Below, piece by piece: positions 26,701 to 34,292 of a stretch of 64,000 bases of DNA; position 1 is the stretch's first letter, and each line of letters begins with the position of its first letter. A program made the position numbers and the translations under genes. The notes under the pieces are model-generated. The model ran no database searches. It was not told the DNA's origin and was given only the letters and a program-made list of their open reading frames with translations. Source of the stretch: Runella aurantiaca (GTDB taxonomy: Bacteria > Bacteroidota > Bacteroidia > Cytophagales > Spirosomataceae). The stretch is from assembly GCF_003339505.1 (NCBI RefSeq), contig NZ_QPIW01000029.1, positions 24,615 through 88,614 of the forward strand, given 5' to 3'.

Positions 26701-27674
26701 CATACTACCACCAAAATACCTGGTGGCCGCTGGGGTTTGAGCGTGATTTCAAGGCCAATCAGCCCCATCCTGTTTCGTCGCCTTTTGGTGCGTTGGTTAT
26801 TTACAAAACCCATAACCATTGGGCGGGATTTAAGGATATTTGTCCGCACCGTGGTGCGCCGTTGTCGCAGGGCTGGCTGCAAAACGGTGAATTGGTTTGC
26901 CCGTATCACGGCTGGTGTTTTAACCATAAAGGCAAAAATACATTTGTACCCGTCATCAACAAGGCCACCGATGCTGCGTTGGAGTGTATTTCGCTTCGCG
27001 TAGAGGGTGGTATTGTATGGGCAACCACTTCTGACACTGCACCATTCCCTGCCATTTCAGCCTTAACGCAAGATGTAATCCTAGGCGGAAACACCACCGC
27101 AAACTTGCTCAATACGTTGGAGAATTTTTTAGAAGGCAGCCATACACACTACGTACACAACGGTTTTATTCGTTCAGAAAACACAAAACGGTCGCCTCTC
27201 AAAGCGCGTCTTTTCCCCCAATCTAATGGTTTTAAGGTAGTGTATGAAGCCGAACCCGCCAAAGGACTACTCACTAAACTATTGCCCAAAAACTACCAAC
27301 TTCTGACCCCAACGGCGCATTATATTTATCCCAACATCGCGGTTTTGGAATACCTCACCCAAGACCAACAGCCGTTGATTAGAATTGAAGCTTGTCTCAA
27401 TGAATCCAAAGCGGGATGTACTTATGCCGCACGGGTATTTCTGCTGCGTCCTTGGTTGCGTTTTTTTGGAAAATGGGTCGTAAAAAAGCTATTCGGAATC
27501 ATTATCCAGCAAGACAAGCGCATCCTAGAAATGCAGAAAAACAACCTAGATAACTTCCCGCAACGTAGTTTTGTGTCTACATCGGCCGATACCGTTGGTA
27601 AAGAGTTGTATTTTTGGTTGTATCAACCCCATCAAAAGGCATCAGAAATCGTTGATTTTGAGGTGTATTGGTAA
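26697..27674 (+). CDS. Rieske [2Fe-2S] oxygenase, terminal-oxygenase type
   Basis: 325 residues. The Rieske centre is CPHRGAPL (C49, H51) and CPYHGWCF (C68, H71). The mononuclear iron motif is ENFLEGSHTHYVH, which fits ENxxExxHxxxxH, so both redox centres of an aromatic-ring-hydroxylating-type oxygenase are present. The length (325 residues) fits the short, soluble or membrane-associated group that includes demethylases and lipid-ring oxygenases rather than large benzene dioxygenases. No dedicated reductase or ferredoxin is adjacent, so it must use general electron carriers. It ends only 5 bp before the convergent sensor gene. Substrate unknown; with the neighbouring ATP-grasp and acyltransferase-like genes it probably modifies a small molecule. 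A TTG at 26688 is an alternative start. Confidence 0.85.
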   Translation: MTYYHQNTWWPLGFERDFKANQPHPVSSPFGALVIYKTHNHWAGFKDICPHRGAPLSQGWLQNGELVCPYHGWCFNHKGKNTFVPVINKATDAALECISLRVEGGIVWATTSDTAPFPAISALTQDVILGGNTTANLLNTLENFLEGSHTHYVHNGFIRSENTKRSPLKARLFPQSNGFKVVYEAEPAKGLLTKLLPKNYQLLTPTAHYIYPNIAVLEYLTQDQQPLIRIEACLNESKAGCTYAARVFLLRPWLRFFGKWVVKKLFGIIIQQDKRILEMQKNNLDNFPQRSFVSTSADTVGKELYFWLYQPHQKASEIVDFEVYW

Positions 27675-27679
27675 ATAAT

Positions 27680-28348
27680 TTAGTTTAATGACGGATTTTG
27701 AGGCGTTTTTGGAAATGTAGATTTTGAGGCAAAAATCAATACGTGGACCACTAAACCCAGTACAATCAGCAAAGACAGTTCAAATCGGTTTTGAGAAGCC
27801 GAGCCAAGAACGATTTGTCGCGAGCTGTTGGCCACCTTTTCCCCCTCTGAAATTTGAATATTGGATAGAAGATTCAGGTCATTTGACATCACATAAAATG
27901 ACTTATTCAACACTTTTTTGGCGTTTACAATGTCTGTTACTCCATCATTTTGGTAAAAATAACGCTTTTCCAACCGCAAATCTTCGGCCACGTGAAATTT
28001 GAATTTGCGGAAAATAACCTCCTCCGCAGGCGTTAGTTTGGTTTTTTCAAATTCATGAATTAGCGCATTAATCGCCTCATTATGCCGAGAAAGTTGCCCT
28101 TTAATCTGATTTACATCCTCATACGCCACACAGCCATCAATGACAATCTTCTTATCTGATAAGTGGTGATAGAATTTATAAATGTAGCTTTCTGCCAGCA
28201 GCCGGTCCTCATAAACCGTAGAAAACGCCTCGCCTAACTCCGTAAAACTTTGTTTATCAAGTAGATTTTTGACAAATAACAATCCAAAAATAACCGTTAA
28301 TAGCACGGCGATTTTTAATTTTTGTTGCAAACTATACGCCCATTTCAT
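27680..28348 (-). CDS. Membrane protein with chemoreceptor-type four-helix-bundle sensor domain, no output domain
   Basis: 222 residues with two membrane segments (about residues 12-28 and 193-211) enclosing a periplasmic, highly helical domain of about 165 residues that looks like the 4HB_MCP sensory bundle (many heptads, FSTVYEDRLLAESYIYKF). After the second membrane segment only about 15 residues follow, so there is no HAMP, kinase or chemotaxis output domain. In this phylum such stand-alone bundles exist and may work as partners of other receptors. The gene faces the Rieske gene tail to tail. Confidence 0.7.
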   Translation of the reverse strand: MKWAYSLQQKLKIAVLLTVIFGLLFVKNLLDKQSFTELGEAFSTVYEDRLLAESYIYKFYHHLSDKKIVIDGCVAYEDVNQIKGQLSRHNEAINALIHEFEKTKLTPAEEVIFRKFKFHVAEDLRLEKRYFYQNDGVTDIVNAKKVLNKSFYVMSNDLNLLSNIQISEGEKVANSSRQIVLGSASQNRFELSLLIVLGLVVHVLIFASKSTFPKTPQNPSLN

Positions 28349-28452
28349 GGTGAGAAAGGTTAAAAAGTGCGACGAATCAATTCTAGGAGCTATTTTTCAA
28401 AGATACAAAATCTGTATTAAACCCAAGGAAAACGTTTTGGATAAAATCACCG

Positions 28453-28460
28453 TATATTTG
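28453..28460 (+). promoter_or_regulatory. -7 box for the lipoprotein gene
   Basis: TATATTTG fits TAnnTTTG, 26 bp before the ATG at 28487; a TTTTGG lies closer than the usual -33 spacing (13 nt), so only the -7 element is reliable. Confidence 0.35.
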
Positions 28461-28486
28461 TAAAAACCATTATCTATTTCGGGGAG

Positions 28487-29485
28487 ATGAAACAGTGGCT
28501 AAAAGTAGGAATGTGGCTGGGAATTGCCGCCATGACGGGATGCGATTTGATATTGCCCAAAGCCGAGAGAACCAAAGACAATCAGGCAACAACGGGAAAA
28601 TGTCTGCCCGACCAACCAGTTTCTTTTTTGGAAGAAACCAACACCGAACGGGGATTTTATAACCCCAAAGACAGCCTTTATTACGGCACCATCGTTTACG
28701 GCGTTTTTTACCGGGGCGGAATTACGAATCCATGTGAGTTGGTAAAACGCCCGTTTTCCTATAAAAATGTTATTTCACGGAAATTCAAAGTCGTTTGGGA
28801 AGGCCCCAAAGGCGTTACTTCCGACCGTCAAGCCACGCGAGCATTGATTCGTTTTACGGACAAAGGCTATCAGGATGACATAGATCGGGACTTACCGAAG
28901 CCCGATACGCTTTATCCTTTTCCGTACGAAATCACCGTCAAAGAAGATTCAGGTTACGTGACCCTGCCCACCGCCCGCGAGTACAAATTAGCCCTTCGAA
29001 AAGGCTATTCTGGCTTACTCAACGAAGTTAAGTGCGCGGAGGTAAGTCTTTCAACAACGCCTACTTTTGATACACAACGCATTATTTTGGAAAATGCTGC
29101 CACGGCCAGCTGGTCGCCACGAATCATTTTCAAAGCCGCCGATTTTGCTCCCAACGTTGAATACATCGTTGTGCGTGAAAAGGAATGTGCTACATGCGAC
29201 GTTCCCACGCCTACCCTCACCGCTTCTACCACCACGGTTGGAAAAGGAGAGGAAACAATTCTCTATTTTTCAGGATGTCCCGTGGTAGATGGGGCCCAAG
29301 GGCCCTTGGAATGGTTTTCACAAACCGATGGGAATGCCAAAGAATTGGTCCAACGCTTCAGCTATTCGGCCCGCAATGAGCGCCGATTTTATCCCCAAGT
29401 GACCACCACTTACTACCTGCGCTGCCAAGGAGATTGGTTTTGTAAACCCCAAAAAGAAGTAAGTATTCGGATAGAAGTAAAATAG
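28487..29485 (+). CDS. Lipoprotein of unknown function with C-terminal Ig-like segment
   Basis: 332 residues. The signal ends AAMTGCD, a lipobox with Cys as the first mature residue. The mature part has a DUF-like beta-rich domain (FYNPKDSLYYGTIVYGVF) and ends in a segment (CPVVDGAQGPLEWFS ... TTYYLRCQG) reminiscent of the Ig-like domains found in gliding-bacteria surface proteins. Several paired Cys suggest disulfides in the periplasm or outside. Ribosome-binding site GGGGAG just in front of the ATG. Unknown function; it ends at a hairpin shared with the RNase R gene. Confidence 0.7.
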   Translation: MKQWLKVGMWLGIAAMTGCDLILPKAERTKDNQATTGKCLPDQPVSFLEETNTERGFYNPKDSLYYGTIVYGVFYRGGITNPCELVKRPFSYKNVISRKFKVVWEGPKGVTSDRQATRALIRFTDKGYQDDIDRDLPKPDTLYPFPYEITVKEDSGYVTLPTAREYKLALRKGYSGLLNEVKCAEVSLSTTPTFDTQRIILENAATASWSPRIIFKAADFAPNVEYIVVREKECATCDVPTPTLTASTTTVGKGEETILYFSGCPVVDGAQGPLEWFSQTDGNAKELVQRFSYSARNERRFYPQVTTTYYLRCQGDWFCKPQKEVSIRIEVK

Positions 29486-29517
29486 TTGGAAGCTATTGGT
29501 TATCAATAGCCTCCAAC
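29485..29517. terminator. Bidirectional terminator-like hairpin
   Basis: GTTGGA/TCCAAC (29485-29490 and 29512-29517) plus GCTATTG/CAATAGC (29492-29498 and 29504-29510) with a single mismatched A-C pair and a 5-nt loop. Lies between the convergent lipoprotein and RNase R genes. Confidence 0.7.
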
Positions 29518-29523
29518 GTCTCG

Positions 29524-31890
29524 CTATCTGCGTTTTCGGCGGGTGCCTTTATCTTTGGGCGATGAGCCAGCGCTGCGTTGACGACTCCGTTCAGTGGTAT
29601 TTTTAAACGATGAAGTACTGCGCGTTGGGTTGGCATCGGCCAACACTAAATCCATACTTCTGCGCGAAATATTGGTCTCTTTGACCTTTACTTTTACGGC
29701 ATCACCAAAAGTGTAAAACTTTTTGGTGCGCTGCCCTACCAAACGGTAGTTTTCTTTGTCAAGTTCGTAATAATCGTCGTTGAGGTCATTCATCCGCACC
29801 AGTCCTTCAGACGCGGTGTCGGTGATTTCCACAAAAATCCCGAATTCCGTTACGCCCGTAATGATACCATTCCAAACACGGTCTGGTTCCATGGAAGCCA
29901 TAAACTCCACTTGTTTGTACTTGATACTGGCACGCTCGGCATTGGCGGCCAACTGCTCCCGCGCCGAGGAATGTTTACAGGCAGGCTCAAGTTCGGCACG
30001 GTCGGGCGAGGGCTTTCCGTCCAGATAATGCTGCGACAAACGGTGCGCCATCATATCAGGATAGCGTCGGATGGGCGACGTAAAGTGCGAATACCGCTTA
30101 AACGCCAACCCAAAATGCCCCGCGTCTTCGGTGCCATAACGGGCCTTGGCCATAGTACGAATCGCCAACTGTTCGAGCGCATTTTGTTCGGGCTTGCCTT
30201 CGAGGTCTTCCATCAACTGGTTCAGCGACTGGGCGGCAAGCTTTTCATTCTCAAATTTCATTTTATACCCCAAACGCCCCGCGAAAGCGGCAAATATGCG
30301 CAACTTTTCCATATCAGGCTCTTCGTGAACCCGATACACCATGGTATTTGGATTGCCTTTGTCTTTGGATTTTTGGTAAATGAATTCAGGTACTCGCCGG
30401 TTGGCCAAGAGCATAAACTCTTCGATTAGCTTGTGCGCATCTTTGCGCACTTTAGTATAAATTCCGAGCGGTTTTCCTGCTTCATCCAATCGAAATTTCA
30501 CCTCGGTCGTTTCAAAGTTAACGGCGCCTTTGGCAAATCGGTCCGCACGAAGTTGAAGGGCCAATGTATTCAAAAGTGTCAATTCTTTTGCATAGGGTAA
30601 TGGCGCGGAAAGATCCACAAATCCTTCTTCTTTGGCTGCTTTGTCAGCCGCCGCCTGCATTTCCAATACTTCCTGCGCTTCTTCGTACGAGAATCGTTTG
30701 TCGGAGTGGATCACCGTACGCCCAAACCACTCGTGTTTGATTTTGGCATCGGGTGTCATTTCAACCACCACCGAAAACGTGAGTTTATCTTCGTTAGGGC
30801 GTAGTGAGCAGAGATTATTAGAAAGTTTTTCGGGCAACATAGGCACGGTTCTATCCACCAAATAGACCGACGTAGCCCGTGCGTAGGCTTCCTGCTCCAA
30901 GGCCGTTCCGGGGCGCACGTAATGCGTCACGTCGGCAATGTGAATCCCGATCTCGTAGTTTCCATTGTCTAAAAACCGCACCGAAAGCGCATCATCAAAG
31001 TCTTTGGCGTCGGCAGGGTCAATGGTAAAGGTCGTTATATCGCGCATATCTCGGCGACGCCCTATTTCTTCGGCAGAAATGGTGTCGGGAATGGCATTAG
31101 CTTCGGCTTCTAATTCTTCGGTAAAGCGAATCGGCAAGCCAAATTCCGCCAAAATGGCGTGCATTTCGGTTTCGTGAGAGCCTGCTTTTCCGAGTACTTC
31201 CACCACTTCTCCTTCCATGCGGCGCGAGCGTGTCGCGTATTGGGTCAGGCGGATGAGTACTTTATCGCCATCCTGCGCACCTTTAAGTTTATTTTCTGGG
31301 ATGTACACATCTTCGTACATCCGGCGGTTGTCTAAAGCCACAATGCCGTACTTCGGCCACAGTTCGATTTCACCCACAAATTCTGTTTTTCCTCGGGCAA
31401 TGACCTCTTCTACACGTCCTTCACGGCGGCGGCCGCTGCGATAATCGCTGAACAGCGTAATGCGCACTGTATCACCGTCAATGGCTCCGCGCAAATCGTC
31501 GGAGTCGACCCACACGTCAGCGTTCTCCGAAAGTTTGGAGCCTTCGGGCAACGGCGAATCCATGACAATAAACGCGTAGTTTTTGTTGACGTGTTCTACT
31601 TTTCCAATCAGCACATTGGCACTTACGTTGGCAACGTACAAACCTTCTGGCGTACGTTTGATGCGTCCTTCTTCAATAAGCTCATCGAGTAACCCATTCA
31701 GAATCAACTGCATTTTATGGTCATCGGCGTCAAAATGGTCGTGAAGCTGTTGCAGTTCAAATGGCTGTTCGTTGTTGATTTCAAAAAAAGCGGCAATCTC
31801 TGATTTGAATTCATCCAAAAAAGTAACAATCTTTTTTTGGGAGCGAGTTTTTTTATTTTTTACCTCGCTTGTTTTTTTTCTTTTATTCAT
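29524..31890 (-). CDS. rnr: Ribonuclease R (3'-5' exoribonuclease)
   Basis: 788 residues, full length. N-terminal helix-turn-helix and cold-shock domains (about 20-230), the RNB catalytic domain with metal-binding DPADAKDFDDALSV and the later RYSHFTSPIRRYPDMMAH, and a C-terminal S1 domain (VWNGIITGVTEFGIFVEI) followed by a basic tail rich in Arg/Ser. It degrades structured RNA processively in the cytoplasm and takes part in mRNA turnover, rRNA quality control and trans-translation clean-up. A basic, low-complexity start (MNKRKKTSEVKNKKTRSQKK) is normal in this phylum. Confidence 0.95.
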   Translation of the reverse strand: MNKRKKTSEVKNKKTRSQKKIVTFLDEFKSEIAAFFEINNEQPFELQQLHDHFDADDHKMQLILNGLLDELIEEGRIKRTPEGLYVANVSANVLIGKVEHVNKNYAFIVMDSPLPEGSKLSENADVWVDSDDLRGAIDGDTVRITLFSDYRSGRRREGRVEEVIARGKTEFVGEIELWPKYGIVALDNRRMYEDVYIPENKLKGAQDGDKVLIRLTQYATRSRRMEGEVVEVLGKAGSHETEMHAILAEFGLPIRFTEELEAEANAIPDTISAEEIGRRRDMRDITTFTIDPADAKDFDDALSVRFLDNGNYEIGIHIADVTHYVRPGTALEQEAYARATSVYLVDRTVPMLPEKLSNNLCSLRPNEDKLTFSVVVEMTPDAKIKHEWFGRTVIHSDKRFSYEEAQEVLEMQAAADKAAKEEGFVDLSAPLPYAKELTLLNTLALQLRADRFAKGAVNFETTEVKFRLDEAGKPLGIYTKVRKDAHKLIEEFMLLANRRVPEFIYQKSKDKGNPNTMVYRVHEEPDMEKLRIFAAFAGRLGYKMKFENEKLAAQSLNQLMEDLEGKPEQNALEQLAIRTMAKARYGTEDAGHFGLAFKRYSHFTSPIRRYPDMMAHRLSQHYLDGKPSPDRAELEPACKHSSAREQLAANAERASIKYKQVEFMASMEPDRVWNGIITGVTEFGIFVEITDTASEGLVRMNDLNDDYYELDKENYRLVGQRTKKFYTFGDAVKVKVKETNISRRSMDLVLADANPTRSTSSFKNTTERSRQRSAGSSPKDKGTRRKRR

Positions 31891-32201
31891 ACTTAAAATT
31901 ACTTCTGCTTAAATAACCATTTTTTACGGAAAAACATTACATAATACGCTTATTGATTCCCGTCAGCTTGTTATGTTGTTTGCTTTGATACCCTTTCATC
32001 CTTCCTTCTAGCAGCTTACCAAAAGCTACATTTCAGCGTACATATCAATATCTTTTTTTACGATATCAAAGACAAAACCCTACGAAAGATAGTTATAAAT
32101 ACAAACACACCGCCGCGACCGTCTTAAATTTATGTACAACGGTCCAAATCTAACATTGCTATATTTACGTAATTATAGATAACCATAAACATTATCGCTT
32201 T
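31891..32201. other. Divergent intergenic region between rnr and arsenosugar genes
   Basis: 311 bp without a gene, AT-rich. A TATATTTA element near 32158-32165 is close to the -7 consensus for the plus-strand operon; no clear ArsR-type operator, RNA gene or ORF was found. Nothing further can be supported. Confidence 0.4.
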
Positions 32202-32537
32202 ATGTCGACGTATTACAATTCCGAAGACCTCAAGAAATTTGGTAGTATTGGGGCCTTTGGTGCCAAAGATTTGGCCAACGATTTTTTTAAGTACTACGGC
32301 GACGTATTTGCCGAAGGGGCACTCACCTCCCGCGAAAAATCGTTGATTGCACTGGCCGTGGCCCACGTACTCAAATGCCCGTATTGCATTGACGCTTACA
32401 CAACCGATACGCTCGAAAAAGGCTGCTCAGAAGACGAAATGATGGAGGCAGTGCATGTAGGGGCAGTCATGGCAGCGGGAATTACCCTGGTACACAGCAC
32501 CCAAATGATCAACAAAGCAAAAGAACTAACCATGTAA
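32202..32537 (+). CDS. Arsenosugar-associated carboxymuconolactone-decarboxylase/AhpD-like protein
   Basis: 111 residues of the AhpD-like fold. The redox pair is CPYC in VLKCPYCIDAYT, preceded by EKSLIALAVAH, matching the alkylhydroperoxidase-type core but without the His two turns on. Proteins of this size and sequence type are encoded next to ArsS in many genomes and are named arsenosugar-biosynthesis-associated peroxidase-like proteins. It may supply redox or thiol chemistry to the pathway; the exact role is not known. It is the first gene of an operon with the ArsS gene, separated by 84 bp that contain a perfect 29-bp hairpin. Confidence 0.8.
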   Translation: MSTYYNSEDLKKFGSIGAFGAKDLANDFFKYYGDVFAEGALTSREKSLIALAVAHVLKCPYCIDAYTTDTLEKGCSEDEMMEAVHVGAVMAAGITLVHSTQMINKAKELTM

Positions 32538-32540
32538 AAT

Positions 32541-32608
32541 CAGGAGCGAGAAGTGAGGAGTCAGAAGTTTTTATACTCACTTCTGACTCCTCACTTCTCG
32601 CTCCTGAC
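32541..32608. repeat. Perfect 29-bp inverted repeat between arsenosugar genes
   Basis: Arms 32541-32569 and 32580-32608 are perfectly complementary over 29 bp, with a 10-nt loop. The arms are made of GAAGTGAGGAGTCAGAAG-like low-complexity units, typical of dispersed intergenic repeats in Cytophagales. Without a T-tract it is not an ordinary terminator, but it may slow readthrough or stabilise the mRNA of the first gene. Confidence 0.9.
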
Positions 32609-32621
32609 TCCTGCCCACAAT

Positions 32622-33686
32622 ATGAATCCTGTCAAATCACTGAAAGCCCGAAAGCATGAACTGGGCGAATCTGCGTTTCAATTGGAGGTGTTAAACGACC
32701 GCCTTACTTTGGGGAAACACCTCCCGTCTTTTCGTGAGAAGCTAGAACCTATCGGTCTTTTTCCGCTGAAGCCCACCGAAATCGACATTTTTCAAGTCAA
32801 CATGGGGAAAATGTGTAATCAGGTGTGCAAGCATTGTCACGTAGACGCGGGACCAGACCGCAAAGAAATCATGACGCAGGAAACCATGCAGTTGTGTTTG
32901 GATGTTCTGCAAAAACATAAATTCAAGACCATCGACCTTACGGGCGGTGCGCCCGAGATGAACCCGCATTTTCGGTGGTTCATTGAGCAAATCAGAGCCA
33001 TCGACAATGACATCAACATCATCGTTAGGTGTAATCTGACCATTATTTTAGCCAATAAGAAATACCACGATCTGCCAGAGTTTTTCAAACAGCACCGCCT
33101 TGAAGTGGCTTCTTCGCTGCCGTTTTATACCGCCACCCGCACCGATTCGCAGCGCGGCAACGGCGTCTTTGAAGATTCCATCAAAGCGCTCCAAATGCTC
33201 AATGCCGTCGGCTACGGGCAGGAAGGCAGCGGCCTGACGCTTAATTTGGTCTACAACCCGGCGGGGGCTTTTCTGCCGAGCGGACAGGCAGGCATGGAAA
33301 AGGAATTCAAACGGGCGTTGAAGGCAAAATACGGTATTGAATTCAATCATTTGTTTTGCATCACCAACATTCCCATCAGTCGCTTTTTGGATTATCTGTT
33401 GGTAAGCGGCAATTATAGCGAATACATGGAAAAGCTCGTCAACTCCTTCAATCCGACAGCGGCGGCCAACGTCATGTGCCGCACAACGCTGTCTATCGGT
33501 TGGGATGGGTACTTATACGATTGCGATTTTAATCAAATGCTGGACCTGAAAGTAGCAGGAAAAGCCAAGCACCTGCGGGATTTTGACATGGAGGCGTTGA
33601 CCCAACGCTCCATCATCATCAACCAGCATTGTTATGGATGTACGGCGGGAGCTGGCAGTTCGTGTGGCGGAGAAGTAGCCAAATAA
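32622..33686 (+). CDS. arsS: Arsenosugar biosynthesis radical SAM protein ArsS
   Basis: 354 residues. The [4Fe-4S] motif is CNQVCKHC (Cx3Cx2C) in MGKMCNQVCKHCHVDAG, and the C-terminus has the diagnostic family tail HCYGCTAGAGSSCGG with several Cys. ArsS combines SAM and dimethylarsenite to form the 5'-deoxyadenosyl-arsenic bond of arsenosugars. In some bacteria the last CGG segment contains selenocysteine; here it is plain Cys, with no in-frame TGA. The ATG at 32622 begins MNPVKSLKARKHELG; the frame can be extended upstream only through the repeat, so that extension is rejected. arsM is not in this window. Confidence 0.9.
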   Translation: MNPVKSLKARKHELGESAFQLEVLNDRLTLGKHLPSFREKLEPIGLFPLKPTEIDIFQVNMGKMCNQVCKHCHVDAGPDRKEIMTQETMQLCLDVLQKHKFKTIDLTGGAPEMNPHFRWFIEQIRAIDNDINIIVRCNLTIILANKKYHDLPEFFKQHRLEVASSLPFYTATRTDSQRGNGVFEDSIKALQMLNAVGYGQEGSGLTLNLVYNPAGAFLPSGQAGMEKEFKRALKAKYGIEFNHLFCITNIPISRFLDYLLVSGNYSEYMEKLVNSFNPTAAANVMCRTTLSIGWDGYLYDCDFNQMLDLKVAGKAKHLRDFDMEALTQRSIIINQHCYGCTAGAGSSCGGEVAK

Positions 33687-33707
33687 GTTGTTTGCAGCTT
33701 GACAGAC

Positions 33708-33744
33708 AAATCGGTATCGAATAACTTCGGTACCGATTTTTTTT
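33708..33744 (+). terminator. Intrinsic terminator of arsS
   Basis: Stem AAATCGGTA (33708-33716) with TACCGATTT (33731-33739), an inner CGA/TCG, and a run of Ts to 33745; a strong terminator just after the arsS stop. Confidence 0.85.
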
Positions 33745-33765
33745 GTTTTTGAGTGGTATTTTTCA

Positions 33766-33800
33766 ACCACGGAGGCACAGAGGCGTACAACGCGGAGAGT
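33766..33800. repeat. ACCACGGAGGCACAGAGG-type dispersed repeat
   Basis: A G/A-C-rich segment of the family ACCACRGAGGCACAGAG that is scattered between genes in many bacteria; a related CGCAGAGACG lies in the helicase leader near 10691. Confidence 0.35.
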
Positions 33801-33919
33801 CACTATATTTTTGATTCATTCTAAAAAGTGCCATATATCGCACTATTGGGCCGTATAATTCATCGAATACAAGATAATTTCAAGGAATAGTGCATTAAAA
33901 TGCTCTTTTTGATGTAATT

Positions 33920-34099
33920 ATGTTTTCAGTAGCACAGGCCGGTATCAGTGAAACTACTTTCAACCATCTGCTTGCTACCTTGCTATCCCGCTCCGAAACG
34001 GTAGAAAAAATGGTTGCCACCTCTTTTCTCAACGAAGCTACCAAAAGAAATTATTGGCAGGCTTATCAGGGGCGGTTGAAGCAGTTGGGGAAAGAGTGA
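33920..34099 (+). CDS. Small hypothetical protein (59 residues)
   Basis: A closed frame from ATG 33920 to TGA 34097-34099 encodes MFSVAQAGISETTFNHLLAT and onward to RLKQLGKE. The residues form a plausible amphipathic helical protein and codon use is like that of nearby genes, whereas the overlapping frame at 34054-34293 reads through a repeat. No ribosome-binding site or promoter is compelling and I do not recognise it; it could be a remnant of a larger gene. Confidence 0.4.
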   Translation: MFSVAQAGISETTFNHLLATLLSRSETVEKMVATSFLNEATKRNYWQAYQGRLKQLGKE

Positions 34100-34175
34100 G
34101 GGGATTTGGAAAACGGAGAAAGGAAACACGGAAAGATTTATGTAAACGCATTTTTTTAAAATCTAACAGTCAATG

Positions 34176-34255
34176 TTTTCAATCCCGTAGGGATTATATA
34201 TCGGTAGAAAAGAAAGTATCAGCGACTTTAAATAAGTACCGTAGGTACGCAATAG
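34176..34255. repeat. CCGTAGGG-type dispersed repeat element
   Basis: Two small palindromes, AATCCCGTAGGGATT (34181-34195) and GTACCGTAGGTAC (34236-34248), flank ATCGGTAGAAAAG. Elements with this exact build (CCGTAGGG, ATCGGTAGAAA, CCGTAGGT) are recurrent intergenic repeats of Bacteroidota. Confidence 0.6.
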
Positions 34256-34292
34256 ACGTCAAGATTCAAGAAAAGGCAAACTATAAACTGTA

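Larger units (their letters stand above)
33745..34292. other. Repeat-rich AT-rich spacer after arsS
   Basis: About 550 bp between arsS and the DUF3223/HNH gene. It holds a CACGGAGGCACAGAGG-type low-complexity repeat (33766-33800), one possible small ORF (33920-34099) and the CCGTAGGG repeat element (34176-34255). No RNA gene seen. Confidence 0.6.

Noticed and set aside
32553..32621. Upstream extension of arsS
   Set aside because: The extension reads through the 29-bp repeat; the family start is MNPVKSL at 32622.
32622..33686. arsS as selenoprotein gene
   Set aside because: The Sec position is occupied by Cys and no in-frame TGA or SECIS-like structure is seen.
33687..34292. Possible CRISPR or RNA gene in the AT-rich spacer
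   Set aside because: Only single copies of dispersed repeat types, no regular spacing and no conserved RNA structure.
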